This document shows positions 9,314 to 17,976 of a stretch of 64,000 nt of DNA, piece by piece. The translations under genes were made by a program, and so were the position numbers. The stretch comes from Flavobacteriaceae bacterium. Lineage in GTDB: Bacteria; Bacteroidota; Bacteroidia; Flavobacteriales; Flavobacteriaceae. Positions within the stretch are counted from its first letter, which is position 1. Every line of letters starts with the position of its first letter. The stretch spans positions 90,233 to 154,232 of the forward strand of contig JAENXC010000006.1 of the NCBI GenBank assembly GCA_016649715.1. Reading direction: 5' to 3'. Below the pieces are notes generated by a model. It searched no databases, was not told the DNA's origin, and worked only from the letters and a program-made list of their open reading frames with translations.

Positions 9314-10450
9314 TTAATTATAACTTACTTTTCTCAAAATTCGCAGCGCTTCCTTTGAAAATTGATATGCCTCTGCGTGATAATCTCTCAGAAACTCCTT
9401 GGCTTCTTGCAGTTTATCCTTTGCATCCTCAAAATTGTTCAAATAACAAATAAGATATGTTGACGGAAGGTTTCGCAAATCTTTTTCTTCAGAAGAATTG
9501 AGCGGGATTCTCTTTTTCAACTTTTCCATCACGGCATTGTTTGAATTATAAATATGAAAAAGCGTTTTTTTATTGAATTTTGGCGGCTCAAAAATAAGTT
9601 TTGAATCGATATTATAGTACCCATTTTCCTTGAAATGAATGGTAACTTCTTCCAGCGGATAATATTTGAATTGTTCGTTCAATCCCAAATGCACATATTC
9701 CACGGTTTTGAAATAATCATCGGTAAACTCAATGCTAACTTCATCCAAAGCCGAATAAAAAAGCCGTACCTGCTCGTTGATGAGCTCAATGTCCACGCGG
9801 GAATAATAGAAATTTTCCCGTACCCTTTTCGGGTTTCCAGCCCAGCAAACCACAAACTGCTCCTTGAAAACTTTGTAATGGCTTTCCAAATCTTTGTGGC
9901 GGTTATTTGTAAAATCCATTACGCCATCGAGGGTCAATTCTATGTTGTTTTTCGCCGCATTTTCAATGGATTTCACGATTTCGGAATTCACATCTTTTAT
10001 CTCAATGTCGAAATTCTTCGGCATTGAAATACTGCCATCCCGAAGAAAAATGGAACCGCCCCAGTATTTCCATATATTTTTTCTGAGCGAAGTGATCATC
10101 CCGTTGGGACGGATAGTTACCAAGCCCACAACTTTGTCTGAAGGCAAATTCGGGAAGGCCACATTTTCATATATAATCAACGGCGCATTTGTTAAATATG
10201 CATTTACAAGGTTTTGGATTTTACTGTCGTCAAAAAAATCCACCCCGTTTATTTCATTGGTTTCGTCCTCAACACCAATCACGATAAAGGAATTATTCGC
10301 CGGATTGCTGTTGCTTAGCGCGCATATATGTTTTAGAAATTTCGCCTTTCCCTCTTTTGTGCCGAGATCAATTTTTCGCTTCTTATCATAGAAGCTGCTC
10401 TCGTCGTTATGGGCGAGTAGGTTTTTGATTAAAAGGCGTTTGTTGATCAT
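9314..10450 (-). CDS. AlbA_2 (Schlafen-type) putative nucleic-acid-binding protein
   Basis: 378-aa protein. The N-terminal ~110 residues fit an AlbA_2 domain: ESSFYDKKRKIDL, KFLKHICALSN, FIVIGVEDETNEINGVDFFDD. Such domains bind nucleic acid in several regulators and some defence proteins. The rest (about 130-378) has no motif I recognise; it is rich in Tyr, Phe and charged residues, has no transmembrane segment and no Walker motif. The start overlaps the SDR stop (ATGA), so the two are translationally coupled. Function unknown. Confidence 0.7.
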   Translation of the reverse strand: MINKRLLIKNLLAHNDESSFYDKKRKIDLGTKEGKAKFLKHICALSNSNPANNSFIVIGVEDETNEINGVDFFDDSKIQNLVNAYLTNAPLIIYENVAFPNLPSDKVVGLVTIRPNGMITSLRKNIWKYWGGSIFLRDGSISMPKNFDIEIKDVNSEIVKSIENAAKNNIELTLDGVMDFTNNRHKDLESHYKVFKEQFVVCWAGNPKRVRENFYYSRVDIELINEQVRLFYSALDEVSIEFTDDYFKTVEYVHLGLNEQFKYYPLEEVTIHFKENGYYNIDSKLIFEPPKFNKKTLFHIYNSNNAVMEKLKKRIPLNSSEEKDLRNLPSTYLICYLNNFEDAKDKLQEAKEFLRDYHAEAYQFSKEALRILRKVSYN

Positions 10451-11200
10451 GATTTATTCACAATAGTGCTACTTGCCTGATCCAAACTCATAACCGTCAA
10501 ATCTGCAATATTCACGTGCGGCGGGCGCGTCACCGCGAACCAAATAATATCCGCAATATCTTCTGGTTTTAATGGCGTAAAACCTTGATATACTTTTTCG
10601 GCTCTATCACTATCTCCTTTAAAACGCACTTCGCTAAATTCGGTTTCTACCATCCCTGGATTTATGGCGCCTACTTTTATTCCTTTTCCGTTCAGGTCGA
10701 TCCGCATTCCTTGGTTTATGGCGTCCACGGCGTGTTTGCTGGCGCAGTAAACGTTGCCTTTTGGGTAAACTTCTTTTCCGGCGGTGCTTCCAATATTTAT
10801 AATATGTCCGCTTTTCCTTTCAATCATTTTTGGAATAATTGCTTTGCTCACATAAAGCAAACCCTTCACGTTAATATCCAACATGGCATCCCAATCGTCC
10901 GTGTTTCCTTCGTCAATGGTGTCCATTCCGTGAGCATTGCCAGCGTTATTTATTAAAATATCTATTTCAGAAAATTGCTTCGGAAGTGATTTCACGGCCA
11001 AAAAAACTTCCTCTTTGTTGCGAACATCAAAATTTAAAGTGTGAACTTCTGTCAATTCCGAAAGTTCTTTCGAAAGGTTTCAACCGTTCTTCCCTTCTTC
11101 CGCAGAGAATTAATTTCACTCCATTTTTGGCGAAAAGTTTCGCTGTTGCCATCCCAATTCCCGAAGTCGCTCCGGTTATAAATGCTATTTTGTTTTTCAT
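10447..11200 (-). pseudogene. Short-chain dehydrogenase/reductase (YdfG-like), frameshifted
   Basis: SDR of about 250 aa split across two frames. The ATG at 11200 opens MKNKIAFITGATSGIG (Rossmann TGxxxGIG) and reads to about codon 40 (LCGRREERLK); the rest (SKELSELTEVHTLNFDV..., NNAG, YCASK catalytic Tyr/Lys) is in another frame, which the track starts at an internal TTG (11055). The shift falls at about 11076-11083, around AAACC on the coding strand; deleting one C or adding two bases restores it. YdfG-type SDRs oxidise 3-hydroxy acids such as L-allo-threonine. First gene of the operon with AlbA_2. A sequencing error is as likely as real decay, since all catalytic motifs are kept. Confidence 0.8.
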
Positions 11201-11341
11201 TTCAAACTTTTTCTAAAATTACATTTCTAGAGGATTCTAGAAGGTTAAATTCCGTTAAATCAAAAGTTAATATTTGCTTACAGCTTTAAAACTCTAAATA
11301 TCAAACAATACGTTTGTAAAACTAATTCTAAACCCACAAAT

Positions 11342-12118
11342 ATGAGAACCCTATTAAAATTAAGTTTAATTGCATTATTATTTCTAGAATTTGCATCATG
11401 TAGCAGTGATGATTCTAATGATAATGAAGGAAAAGCAAAATTGGCAATAAGACTGACAGATGCCTCTGGCGATTATGAGGCCGTCTTTATTGATGTTGAA
11501 CAGGTAGTAATAAAATATAATAACGGCCACGACGATGTTGTACTAGGTATTAATGCTGGTATTTACGACCTTTTAAAGTTAACCGCAGGAGTAAATGTGC
11601 TATTATTTAATGATGAAGTTCCCGCTGGAAATATCAGCCAGATACGTTTAATTTTGGGTGAAGAAAACTCTATAGTTGTAGATGGACAGACTTTGCCACT
11701 TGCAACTCCGAGTTCACAACAATCTGGTTTAAAAATTCAGGTAAATGAAAACCTCGAGCCTGGGATTTTATATGAATTTATGCTAGATTTTGATGTTGAC
11801 AAATCCATTGTTTCACAAGGAAACGGAGAGTATAGCCTAAAACCAGTAATTAGAGCAATCACTGTTGCTGAAAGTGGTGCCATTTCTGGAAAAGTGCTTC
11901 CTATCGGGATGTTGACGATGGTTACTGCGGTTAATGGACCCCTTGAAATTTCTACTTATACAAATCTTCAAGGTGATTTTCTGCTTAGCGGAGTGCCAGA
12001 CGGAGTTTATACCGTAACATTCCAAGCAGATTTAGGTTTGGGAATCCCTCCATTGGTTGTTGATAATGTTACAGTAGTTCAAGGTGAAGTAACAAGTATG
12101 GGCGAAATTAATTTGTAG
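11342..12118 (+). CDS. DUF4382 lipoprotein with carboxypeptidase-regulatory-like domain
   Basis: 258-aa surface or periplasmic lipoprotein. The signal MRTLLKLSLIALLFLEFASC puts the lipid Cys at residue 20, followed by an acidic SSDDSNDNEG linker. Residues about 30-175 match the DUF4382 pattern (LAIRLTDASGDYEAVFIDVEQV ... GNISQIRLILG). The last ~80 residues (SGAISGKVLPIG ... GDFLLSGVPDGVYTVTF) form a CarboxypepD_reg-like beta sandwich. Function unknown; it is monocistronic with its own terminator. Confidence 0.85.
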   Translation: MRTLLKLSLIALLFLEFASCSSDDSNDNEGKAKLAIRLTDASGDYEAVFIDVEQVVIKYNNGHDDVVLGINAGIYDLLKLTAGVNVLLFNDEVPAGNISQIRLILGEENSIVVDGQTLPLATPSSQQSGLKIQVNENLEPGILYEFMLDFDVDKSIVSQGNGEYSLKPVIRAITVAESGAISGKVLPIGMLTMVTAVNGPLEISTYTNLQGDFLLSGVPDGVYTVTFQADLGLGIPPLVVDNVTVVQGEVTSMGEINL

Positions 12119-12150
12119 CCGTAAAAGTTCAAAATCATACATTTTTAAAA

Positions 12151-12180
12151 AGAGGAAAACTTAAAGTTTTCCTCTTTTTT
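12151..12180 (+). terminator. Rho-independent terminator after the DUF4382 gene
   Basis: AGAGGAAAACTT / AAGTTTTCCTCT, a perfect 12-bp stem with a two-base loop, ending in T6. Confidence 0.9.
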
Positions 12181-12270
12181 AATTTAACCAATTGTTAACA
12201 GCCTTTTATTCAATAAATTTTCAATTTGCACCGTCTTTTTAAAAAGCATTAAATTGAATTTAAATACAGT

Positions 12271-13275
12271 ATGGAAAATACAGAAACTACCTTTGACATC
12301 GCTGCTTTAAACGAAAAAATTGAGAGGGAAAGTGCCTTTGTGGACGTCCTTTCAATGGAAATGAACAAAGTTATTATTGGCCAGAAACATATGGTGGAAA
12401 GGCTTATAATTGGGCTTTTGGGCCAAGGACACATTCTTTTGGAAGGTGTTCCGGGGCTTGCGAAAACCCTCGCCATCAACACGCTTTCAAAAGCGGTACA
12501 CGGATCTTTTAGCCGAATACAGTTTACGCCGGATTTGCTTCCAGCAGATGTTGTGGGAACGATGATCTATAATATGAAGCTGAACGATTTCAGCATTAAA
12601 AAAGGTCCGATCTTTGCCAACTTCGTGCTTGCAGATGAAATTAACCGTGCTCCCGCAAAAGTACAATCGGCCCTTTTGGAGGCGATGCAGGAAAAGCAAG
12701 TTACCATTGGCGACACTACTTTTAAGCTGGATAAGCCCTTTTTGGTAATGGCTACCCAAAACCCAATTGAGCAGGAAGGAACCTACCCATTGCCCGAAGC
12801 TCAGATTGACCGTTTTATGCTGAAAACGGTAATAAAATATCCGAAAGTTGCCGAGGAACAACTCATCATCCGTCAAAATCTTAAAGAAGAATACGAGCAG
12901 ATCAACCCAGTTGCCACTTTGGAGCAAATTAAAAGGGCGCAAGCCGCTGTTCGTGAAGTTTATATGGATGAAAAGATTGAAAAATACATTCTCGATATCA
13001 TCTTCGCCACACGAACTCCTGAGAATTTTGGTCTTTCCGATCTAAAACCGCTCATCAACTTTGGCGCTTCCCCGCGTGGAAGTATCAACCTTGCCATTGC
13101 CGCAAAATGCTACGCCTTTATCCGCCGTCGCGGTTATGTGGTTCCCGAAGATATTCGCGCCGTTGTGCACGACGTGCTTCGCCACAGAATAGGCATCACT
13201 TACGAAGCGGAAGCGGAAAACATTACTTCCGAAGAAATCATCAACAAAATTGTTAATGTAATTGAAGTACCGTAA
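12271..13275 (+). CDS. moxR: MoxR-family AAA+ ATPase, Bat operon
   Basis: 334-aa AAA+ chaperone-like ATPase. Walker A is GVPGLAKT (59-66), Walker B lies in FVLADEINRAPAKVQSALLEAM, and the second region of homology in EAQIDRFMLK. MoxR ATPases act with von Willebrand A proteins to mature or insert metal centres or complexes; here it heads the Bacteroides aerotolerance-type cluster. The next gene (DUF58) is 84 bases downstream across a palindromic repeat. Cytoplasmic. Confidence 0.95.
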   Translation: MENTETTFDIAALNEKIERESAFVDVLSMEMNKVIIGQKHMVERLIIGLLGQGHILLEGVPGLAKTLAINTLSKAVHGSFSRIQFTPDLLPADVVGTMIYNMKLNDFSIKKGPIFANFVLADEINRAPAKVQSALLEAMQEKQVTIGDTTFKLDKPFLVMATQNPIEQEGTYPLPEAQIDRFMLKTVIKYPKVAEEQLIIRQNLKEEYEQINPVATLEQIKRAQAAVREVYMDEKIEKYILDIIFATRTPENFGLSDLKPLINFGASPRGSINLAIAAKCYAFIRRRGYVVPEDIRAVVHDVLRHRIGITYEAEAENITSEEIINKIVNVIEVP

Positions 13276-13279
13276 AAAT

Positions 13280-13357
13280 AGTTTGCAGTACGCAGTATTC
13301 AGTACGCAGTTTTTGAAACTCTACTGACTACTGATTACTGATTACTGACTACTGAAA
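13280..13357. repeat. Palindromic repeat with short tandem words (dialect A)
   Basis: The left arm is built of CAGTACG/CAGTATT words and the right arm of CTACTGA/TTACTGA words that are roughly their complement, so the transcript can fold into a long imperfect hairpin between moxR and DUF58. It shares AGTTTGCAGTAC and CTACTGATTACTG with the repeat at 31270-31370. No coding potential. Confidence 0.75.
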
Positions 13358-13359
13358 CA

Positions 13360-14223
13360 ATGGATACTAAAGAACTTCTTAAGAAAGTACGAAAAATCGA
13401 GATCAAAACGCGACGCTTGAGCGATCACGTTTTTGGTGGCGAGTATCACAGTACTTTTAAAGGTCGCGGGATGACTTTTAGCGAAGTGCGCCAATACCAG
13501 TTCGGCGACGACGTTCGGAATATAGATTGGAACGTTACCGCCCGATATAGCGAACCTTTTATAAAAGTTTTTGAGGAAGAACGCGAACTTACCTTAATGC
13601 TGATGGTGGACATTAGCGGTTCTGAATTTTTTGGTACACAGGAACAATTCAAAAATGAAATCATTACTGAAATAGCCGCAACGCTTGCCTTTTCAGCAAT
13701 GCAGAACAATGACAAAACGGGATTGATTCTTTTTTCTGATGAAATTGAACTTTACATTCCGCCGAAAAAGGGAAAATCGCACGTGCTACGAATTATTCGT
13801 GAATTGCTGGAACACAAACCAAAAAGCAACAAAACCGACATTGCAAACGCACTGAAATTTTTGAGCAACGTTATGAAAAAGAAAGCCATCGTTTTTGTGC
13901 TTTCAGATTTTATTGCTGACGATTATCGAAATACATTAAAGATTGCCGCGCGAAAACACGATGTCACTGGAATTCGTATTTACGACAAAGCCGAAGAAAC
14001 CATTCCAAACCTCGGAATGGTGCAGATGCAGGACCAAGAAAGTGGCGAACTGCTTTTGGTTAACACAGGTTCTAAGAGTGTGCGCAATCAATATTATAGC
14101 TACCATCGCGAACGGGTGGACTACTTCACTGAATCTTTCACAAAAAGTGGCGCAGGCGCTTTGAGTTCTAGGGTTGACGAAAGTTATGTGAAAAAATTGT
14201 TGGGGTATTTTAAGAAACGTTAG
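13360..14223 (+). CDS. DUF58 domain protein, Bat operon
   Basis: 287-aa cytoplasmic protein with the DUF58 signature (YQFGDDVRNIDWNVTARYSEPFIKVFEEERELT) followed by a VWA-like segment (LMLMVDISGSEFFG, DxSxS MIDAS motif) to about residue 220. In Bat clusters it always accompanies MoxR and is thought to be its VWA partner. No membrane segment is seen, unlike BatA and BatB. The product ends just before a C-rich/G-rich hairpin. Confidence 0.93.
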   Translation: MDTKELLKKVRKIEIKTRRLSDHVFGGEYHSTFKGRGMTFSEVRQYQFGDDVRNIDWNVTARYSEPFIKVFEEERELTLMLMVDISGSEFFGTQEQFKNEIITEIAATLAFSAMQNNDKTGLILFSDEIELYIPPKKGKSHVLRIIRELLEHKPKSNKTDIANALKFLSNVMKKKAIVFVLSDFIADDYRNTLKIAARKHDVTGIRIYDKAEETIPNLGMVQMQDQESGELLLVNTGSKSVRNQYYSYHRERVDYFTESFTKSGAGALSSRVDESYVKKLLGYFKKR

Positions 14224-14226
14224 TAG

Positions 14227-14248
14227 CCCCCTAACCCCTAAAGGGGGG
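14227..14248. repeat. Short CCCCCT / AGGGGGG hairpin
   Basis: CCCCCTAACCCCTAAAGGGG(GG) lies between DUF58 and the DUF4381-like gene. It folds into a small strong hairpin without a T-tract, so it more likely acts in mRNA processing or stability than as a terminator. Similar short elements are frequent in flavobacterial intergenic DNA. Confidence 0.6.
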
Positions 14249-14264
14249 AATTGATGATGAAAAA

Positions 14265-15935
14265 ATGTTGAAAAAGAATAATATATTAATTGATTTTCCC
14301 GCAAGGTCTTCAAGACCTTGTAGGTCTTATTACGCTCTTTTTTCTCTTCTCTTTTTTCTCTTCTCTTTTTTCGCAAACGCCCAAGTAACCTCCACCATCG
14401 ATTCCACAAAAATCAAGATTGGCGAAGAAATCCTTTATATCATAAATGTAGATGCAGATTCTACTGACTTAGTGGTTTTTCCCGAAGAGCAGACTTTTGC
14501 GCCTTTAGAAATGATAGAATCCTATAAAACGGATACTACTTTTGAAGGTGCCAAATATCGCCTCATCAAAAAATACGGTCTAACGCAGTTTGACAGCGGC
14601 CACTACACCATTCCGCCGCAGCGCATTTTCATCAACAACAAACCGTTTTTGACTGATTCCATAAAGGTTGAAGTGAACGACGTGGTTGTGGACACGACCA
14701 AACAGAAAATGTTCGACATAAAACCTGCTGTGGAAGTGAAAGCGCCTCCTTTTGACTGGAAACAGCTTTTGTATTGGCTCATTCCAATTCTTTTGATAAT
14801 TGGAATCGCCTTTTATTTCTTCCGAAGAAAAAAACGAAAAGATGCTGCCGAAAAGCAATTGCCGCCTTATGAAGAAGCGATTGTTGCGTTGAAAAAACTG
14901 GACAACACCCAACTTTTGAAGGAAAACAAAAGCAAGGAATATTACAGTAATCTTACCGAAATTGTAAAGCGTTATTTGGACCGCGAAGTGGACGAAGCCG
15001 CTTTGGAAAGCACCAGCGACGAGCTCATCACCCGTTTGATGATGCACAAAGACGCAGGTAATTTCGATTTCGATTTGGAAACCATCCGCAAATTGGATTT
15101 AATTTTCAAACGTGCCGATTTGGTGAAATTCGCAAAAATGAACCAACAGGCCGGGCAAGCGGAAGTGGATAGAAAAACCATCGAGGAAATTATCAATGAA
15201 ACCCACGAAGCCGTTCCAGAACCCACGGAAGAAGAGCTTCTGGAAAATCAGGAATACCTTGAAAAACTTCAAAAAAAGCGAAAACGCAGAAAATGGATTT
15301 TGGGAATTTCTGGTGTGTTTGCGGCTATTATTTTGGCAGCAATTATTTTCGGAAGCATTACTGGTTTTGACAATTTAAAAGATAAAATCGTTGGAAACGA
15401 CCTCCGCGAACTCGCCGAAGGCCAATGGATAAAAAGTGAATATGGAAATCCGGCAGTTATTTTAGAAACTCCAAAAGTACTCGTGAGAGCCGAATCTTCC
15501 GTGACAAATGCCGAAAAAAGTACAGTTAGCGCAAAAGACTTTTTCACCTATGGTGCAATGAATTCGCCACTGTACATAATGGTTTCAACTACCCAGTTCA
15601 GCCAAAAACAGGACATTGCTCTGGAAACAGCCTTGGACGGGGTTTTGGACGATTTGGAACAAAGTGGCGCAAAAAATATGGTAGTGAAACGCGACGATTT
15701 TGAAACCAATAAGGGAATTAAAGGTTTGAAAGCGTATGGTGAATTCAACGTACAAGTTTCAGACAGCAAAGTGTTGAAGCAGAAAAGCACGTATGAACTG
15801 TTGCTTTTCGCACAGGAAAACGGATTGCAGGAAGTTTTGATAGTTTATCAAGACGACGGCAAATACGCCGAAGAAATTAAAAAACGAATGGAAGCTTCCA
15901 TAGAGCTTGAAATTTCAGAGAAAGATGGGCAATAA
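14265..15935 (+). CDS. DUF4381-like membrane protein of the Bat operon
   Basis: 556-aa protein between DUF58 and BatA, the position usually held by a DUF4381-type protein. It has an N-terminal export signal (ALFSLLFFLFSFFANAQ), a BatD-like beta domain (TIDSTKIKIGEEILYII, about 40-160), a membrane span near 168-185 (LLYWLIPILLIIGIAFYFF) followed by RRKKRK, a cytoplasmic helical region (about 195-330), a second span (ILGISGVFAAIILAAIIFG) and a C-terminal domain. The first ~22 residues are odd: codons 13-21 are supplied by a 25-bp palindromic repeat (14301-14325), and the signal is encoded by a 14-bp tandem repeat. Overlaps batA by 11 bases. Confidence 0.85.
   Translation: MLKKNNILIDFPARSSRPCRSYYALFSLLFFLFSFFANAQVTSTIDSTKIKIGEEILYIINVDADSTDLVVFPEEQTFAPLEMIESYKTDTTFEGAKYRLIKKYGLTQFDSGHYTIPPQRIFINNKPFLTDSIKVEVNDVVVDTTKQKMFDIKPAVEVKAPPFDWKQLLYWLIPILLIIGIAFYFFRRKKRKDAAEKQLPPYEEAIVALKKLDNTQLLKENKSKEYYSNLTEIVKRYLDREVDEAALESTSDELITRLMMHKDAGNFDFDLETIRKLDLIFKRADLVKFAKMNQQAGQAEVDRKTIEEIINETHEAVPEPTEEELLENQEYLEKLQKKRKRRKWILGISGVFAAIILAAIIFGSITGFDNLKDKIVGNDLRELAEGQWIKSEYGNPAVILETPKVLVRAESSVTNAEKSTVSAKDFFTYGAMNSPLYIMVSTTQFSQKQDIALETALDGVLDDLEQSGAKNMVVKRDDFETNKGIKGLKAYGEFNVQVSDSKVLKQKSTYELLLFAQENGLQEVLIVYQDDGKYAEEIKKRMEASIELEISEKDGQ
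14301..14325. repeat. 25-bp palindromic element inside coding sequence
   Basis: Core CAAGGTCTTCAAGACCTTG followed by TAGGT; the whole 25 bases recur identically at 21983-22007. Here it lies in frame in the first 20 codons of the DUF4381-like gene and contributes the basic residues RSSRPCR before the hydrophobic signal. Confidence 0.8.
14335..14371 (+). repeat. 14-bp tandem repeat in a signal peptide
   Basis: Two full copies and a 9-base part copy of CTCTTTTTTCTCTT encode the Leu/Phe-rich core of the signal peptide. The unit is not a multiple of three, so gain or loss of one copy would shift the frame. Confidence 0.8.
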
Positions 15936-16929
15936 TTTCGAATTTGTAAATCCACAGTTTTTCTGGTTGTTTCTCATACTTCCGGTGCTCGTGCTATGGT
16001 ATTTATGGAAACGGAAACAGCAAACCGCTTCCTTAAAAATTTCAAGTATTCAAGGTTTTAAATCTGGAAAAAACTGGTTGTCGCGTTTAAAGCCACTGCT
16101 TTTTGCACTTCGCCTTTTAGCGCTTTCCGCATTGATTATCGCAATGGCAAGGCCCAGAACCGTTGACGAATCCACAAAATCAAAAACCACCCGAGGGATT
16201 GATATTGTTATGGCGATGGACCTTTCAGCAAGTATGCTGGCGCGCGATTTAAAGCCAAACCGTTTGGAAGCCCTAAAAACCGTTGCCGCCCGATTTATAA
16301 ACAGTCGCCCAAATGATCGCATTGGCTTGGTAGAATATGCTGGAGAAAGTTACACCAGAACACCTTTAACGAGTGATAAAGCCATTGTGCTTTCATCGCT
16401 TAAAAGTATGGCCTATAACACAACCATTGAAGGAGGAACCGCCATCGGCTCAGGGCTTGCAACAGCCGTAAACCGTTTAAAGGAAAGTCGCGCAAAAAGC
16501 AAAGTGATTATTTTATTGACAGATGGGGTAAACAACACAGGATTCATTGACCCAAAAATAGCGAGTGAGCTTGCAGTGGAATTCGGCATTAAGGTTTACA
16601 CTATCGGCATTGGAAGTAACGGGATGGCAATGTCGCCAATTGGAATTCGGCCCGACGGCGGTTTTCAATACGGAAACGTGCAAGTGGAAATTGACGAAGC
16701 CCTGTTGAAGGAAATTGCGAAAAAGACTGGCGGCAAATATTTCCGCGCAACGAGCAATACAAAATTGGAGCAGATTTATGAAGAAATAAACAAGTTGGAA
16801 AAAACCGATATTGAAGAATTCAAATACACAAACTATGACGAAATGTATCGCCCATGGGCCCTTTTCGCACTGGTTTTGATAGCGTTTGAGTTTTTGTTGC
16901 GAACCACGATATTTAAAGGATTTATTTAA
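15925..16929 (+). CDS. batA: BatA, von Willebrand factor A membrane protein
   Basis: 334-aa VWA protein of the aerotolerance operon. The start at 15925 (MGNNFEFVNPQFFWLFL) fits the family better than the track's 15907 and overlaps the upstream gene by 11 bases. N-terminal membrane segments (FWLFLILPVLVLWYLW and LFALRLLALSALIIAMA) precede the VWA domain with the MIDAS motif MDLSASM (DxSxS) and LTDGVNNTG; a C-terminal span (WALFALVLIAFEFLLRT) follows. The VWA face is expected in the periplasm. Confidence 0.94.
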   Translation: MGNNFEFVNPQFFWLFLILPVLVLWYLWKRKQQTASLKISSIQGFKSGKNWLSRLKPLLFALRLLALSALIIAMARPRTVDESTKSKTTRGIDIVMAMDLSASMLARDLKPNRLEALKTVAARFINSRPNDRIGLVEYAGESYTRTPLTSDKAIVLSSLKSMAYNTTIEGGTAIGSGLATAVNRLKESRAKSKVIILLTDGVNNTGFIDPKIASELAVEFGIKVYTIGIGSNGMAMSPIGIRPDGGFQYGNVQVEIDEALLKEIAKKTGGKYFRATSNTKLEQIYEEINKLEKTDIEEFKYTNYDEMYRPWALFALVLIAFEFLLRTTIFKGFI

Positions 16930-16931
16930 AA

Positions 16932-17975
16932 ATGTATCAATTAGAACAACCCATATACTTCTACATCCTCTTCGCCATTCCGGTGATTGTGGTGCTGTTT
17001 CTATCGGTTTTGGTTTGGAAAAAAACGGTTCAAAAACGTTTTGTGGATAAGGAACTGCTCAAAAAGTTGAGTCCAAACCGTTCACTCTTCAAATCCATTT
17101 TAAAAATTTTTGTACTTTGTTTGGCCATTGCTTGTTTGGGTTTCGCCTTGGTAAACCCAAAAATCGGAACCAAAATAGAAAACGTAAAACGTGAAGGCGT
17201 GGACATTGTCTTTGCCTTGGACGTTTCAAAAAGCATGCTGGCGGAAGACATTGCGCCCAATCGTTTGGAAAAATCAAAACAACTCATCACCCAAATAATC
17301 AACAGTTTAGTAGGCGATAGAGTTGGAATCATTGGTTATGCGGGAAGCGCCTTTCCGCAGGTGCCAATAACCACCGATTTTTCCGCGGCAAAACTTTTCT
17401 TGAACGGAATGAACACTGATATGGTTTCTTCGCAGGGAACGGCGATTAACCAAGCGATGAAACTTGCCGAAACTTTTTATGACGATGAAGGGCAAACAAA
17501 CCGTGTACTTTTCATAGTTTCCGATGGCGAGGACCACGGAGGTAATATTGCTGAAATAGCCAGTGAAGCCGCCAAAAAAGGTATCCGTATTTTTACCATT
17601 GGCGTGGGAACCGTGGAGGGCGGACCCATCCCCATCAAGCAAAACGGAGTGCTTCAATATTATCTTCGCGACAAAAACAACGAACAGGTAATCACGCGAT
17701 TAAGTGAAGAAACTCTTAAAGAGATTGCGAAAACCACCAATGGTGCCTATCTTGACGGCTCAAATACCAAAGAAGTGGTGGATCAAGTGAAATCCATTTT
17801 GAACGGCATGGACAAAAAGGAATTTGAGTCGAAACAATTTACCGATTTTAAGGACCAGTTCCAGTGGTTTTTGGCTGGGGCATTATTTTTGTTGGTGTTG
17901 GACGTGTTCCTTTTGGAGCGAAAAACAGCTTGGCTAAGAAAGTTGAATTTGTTTAATGAAAAGGAAAAACAATAA
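16932..17975 (+). CDS. batB: BatB, von Willebrand factor A membrane protein
   Basis: 347-aa paralogue of BatA that starts 2 bases after it. Membrane spans at about 9-28 (YFYILFAIPVIVVLFL) and 56-75, then the VWA domain with LDVSKSM (DxSxS), the conserved Thr in ITTDFSAAK and VSDGEDHGG, and a last span near residue 315 (WFLAGALFLLVLDVFLL). BatA and BatB are thought to form a membrane complex driven by MoxR; the molecular target is unknown. Confidence 0.94.
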   Translation: MYQLEQPIYFYILFAIPVIVVLFLSVLVWKKTVQKRFVDKELLKKLSPNRSLFKSILKIFVLCLAIACLGFALVNPKIGTKIENVKREGVDIVFALDVSKSMLAEDIAPNRLEKSKQLITQIINSLVGDRVGIIGYAGSAFPQVPITTDFSAAKLFLNGMNTDMVSSQGTAINQAMKLAETFYDDEGQTNRVLFIVSDGEDHGGNIAEIASEAAKKGIRIFTIGVGTVEGGPIPIKQNGVLQYYLRDKNNEQVITRLSEETLKEIAKTTNGAYLDGSNTKEVVDQVKSILNGMDKKEFESKQFTDFKDQFQWFLAGALFLLVLDVFLLERKTAWLRKLNLFNEKEKQ

Positions 17976-17976
17976 A

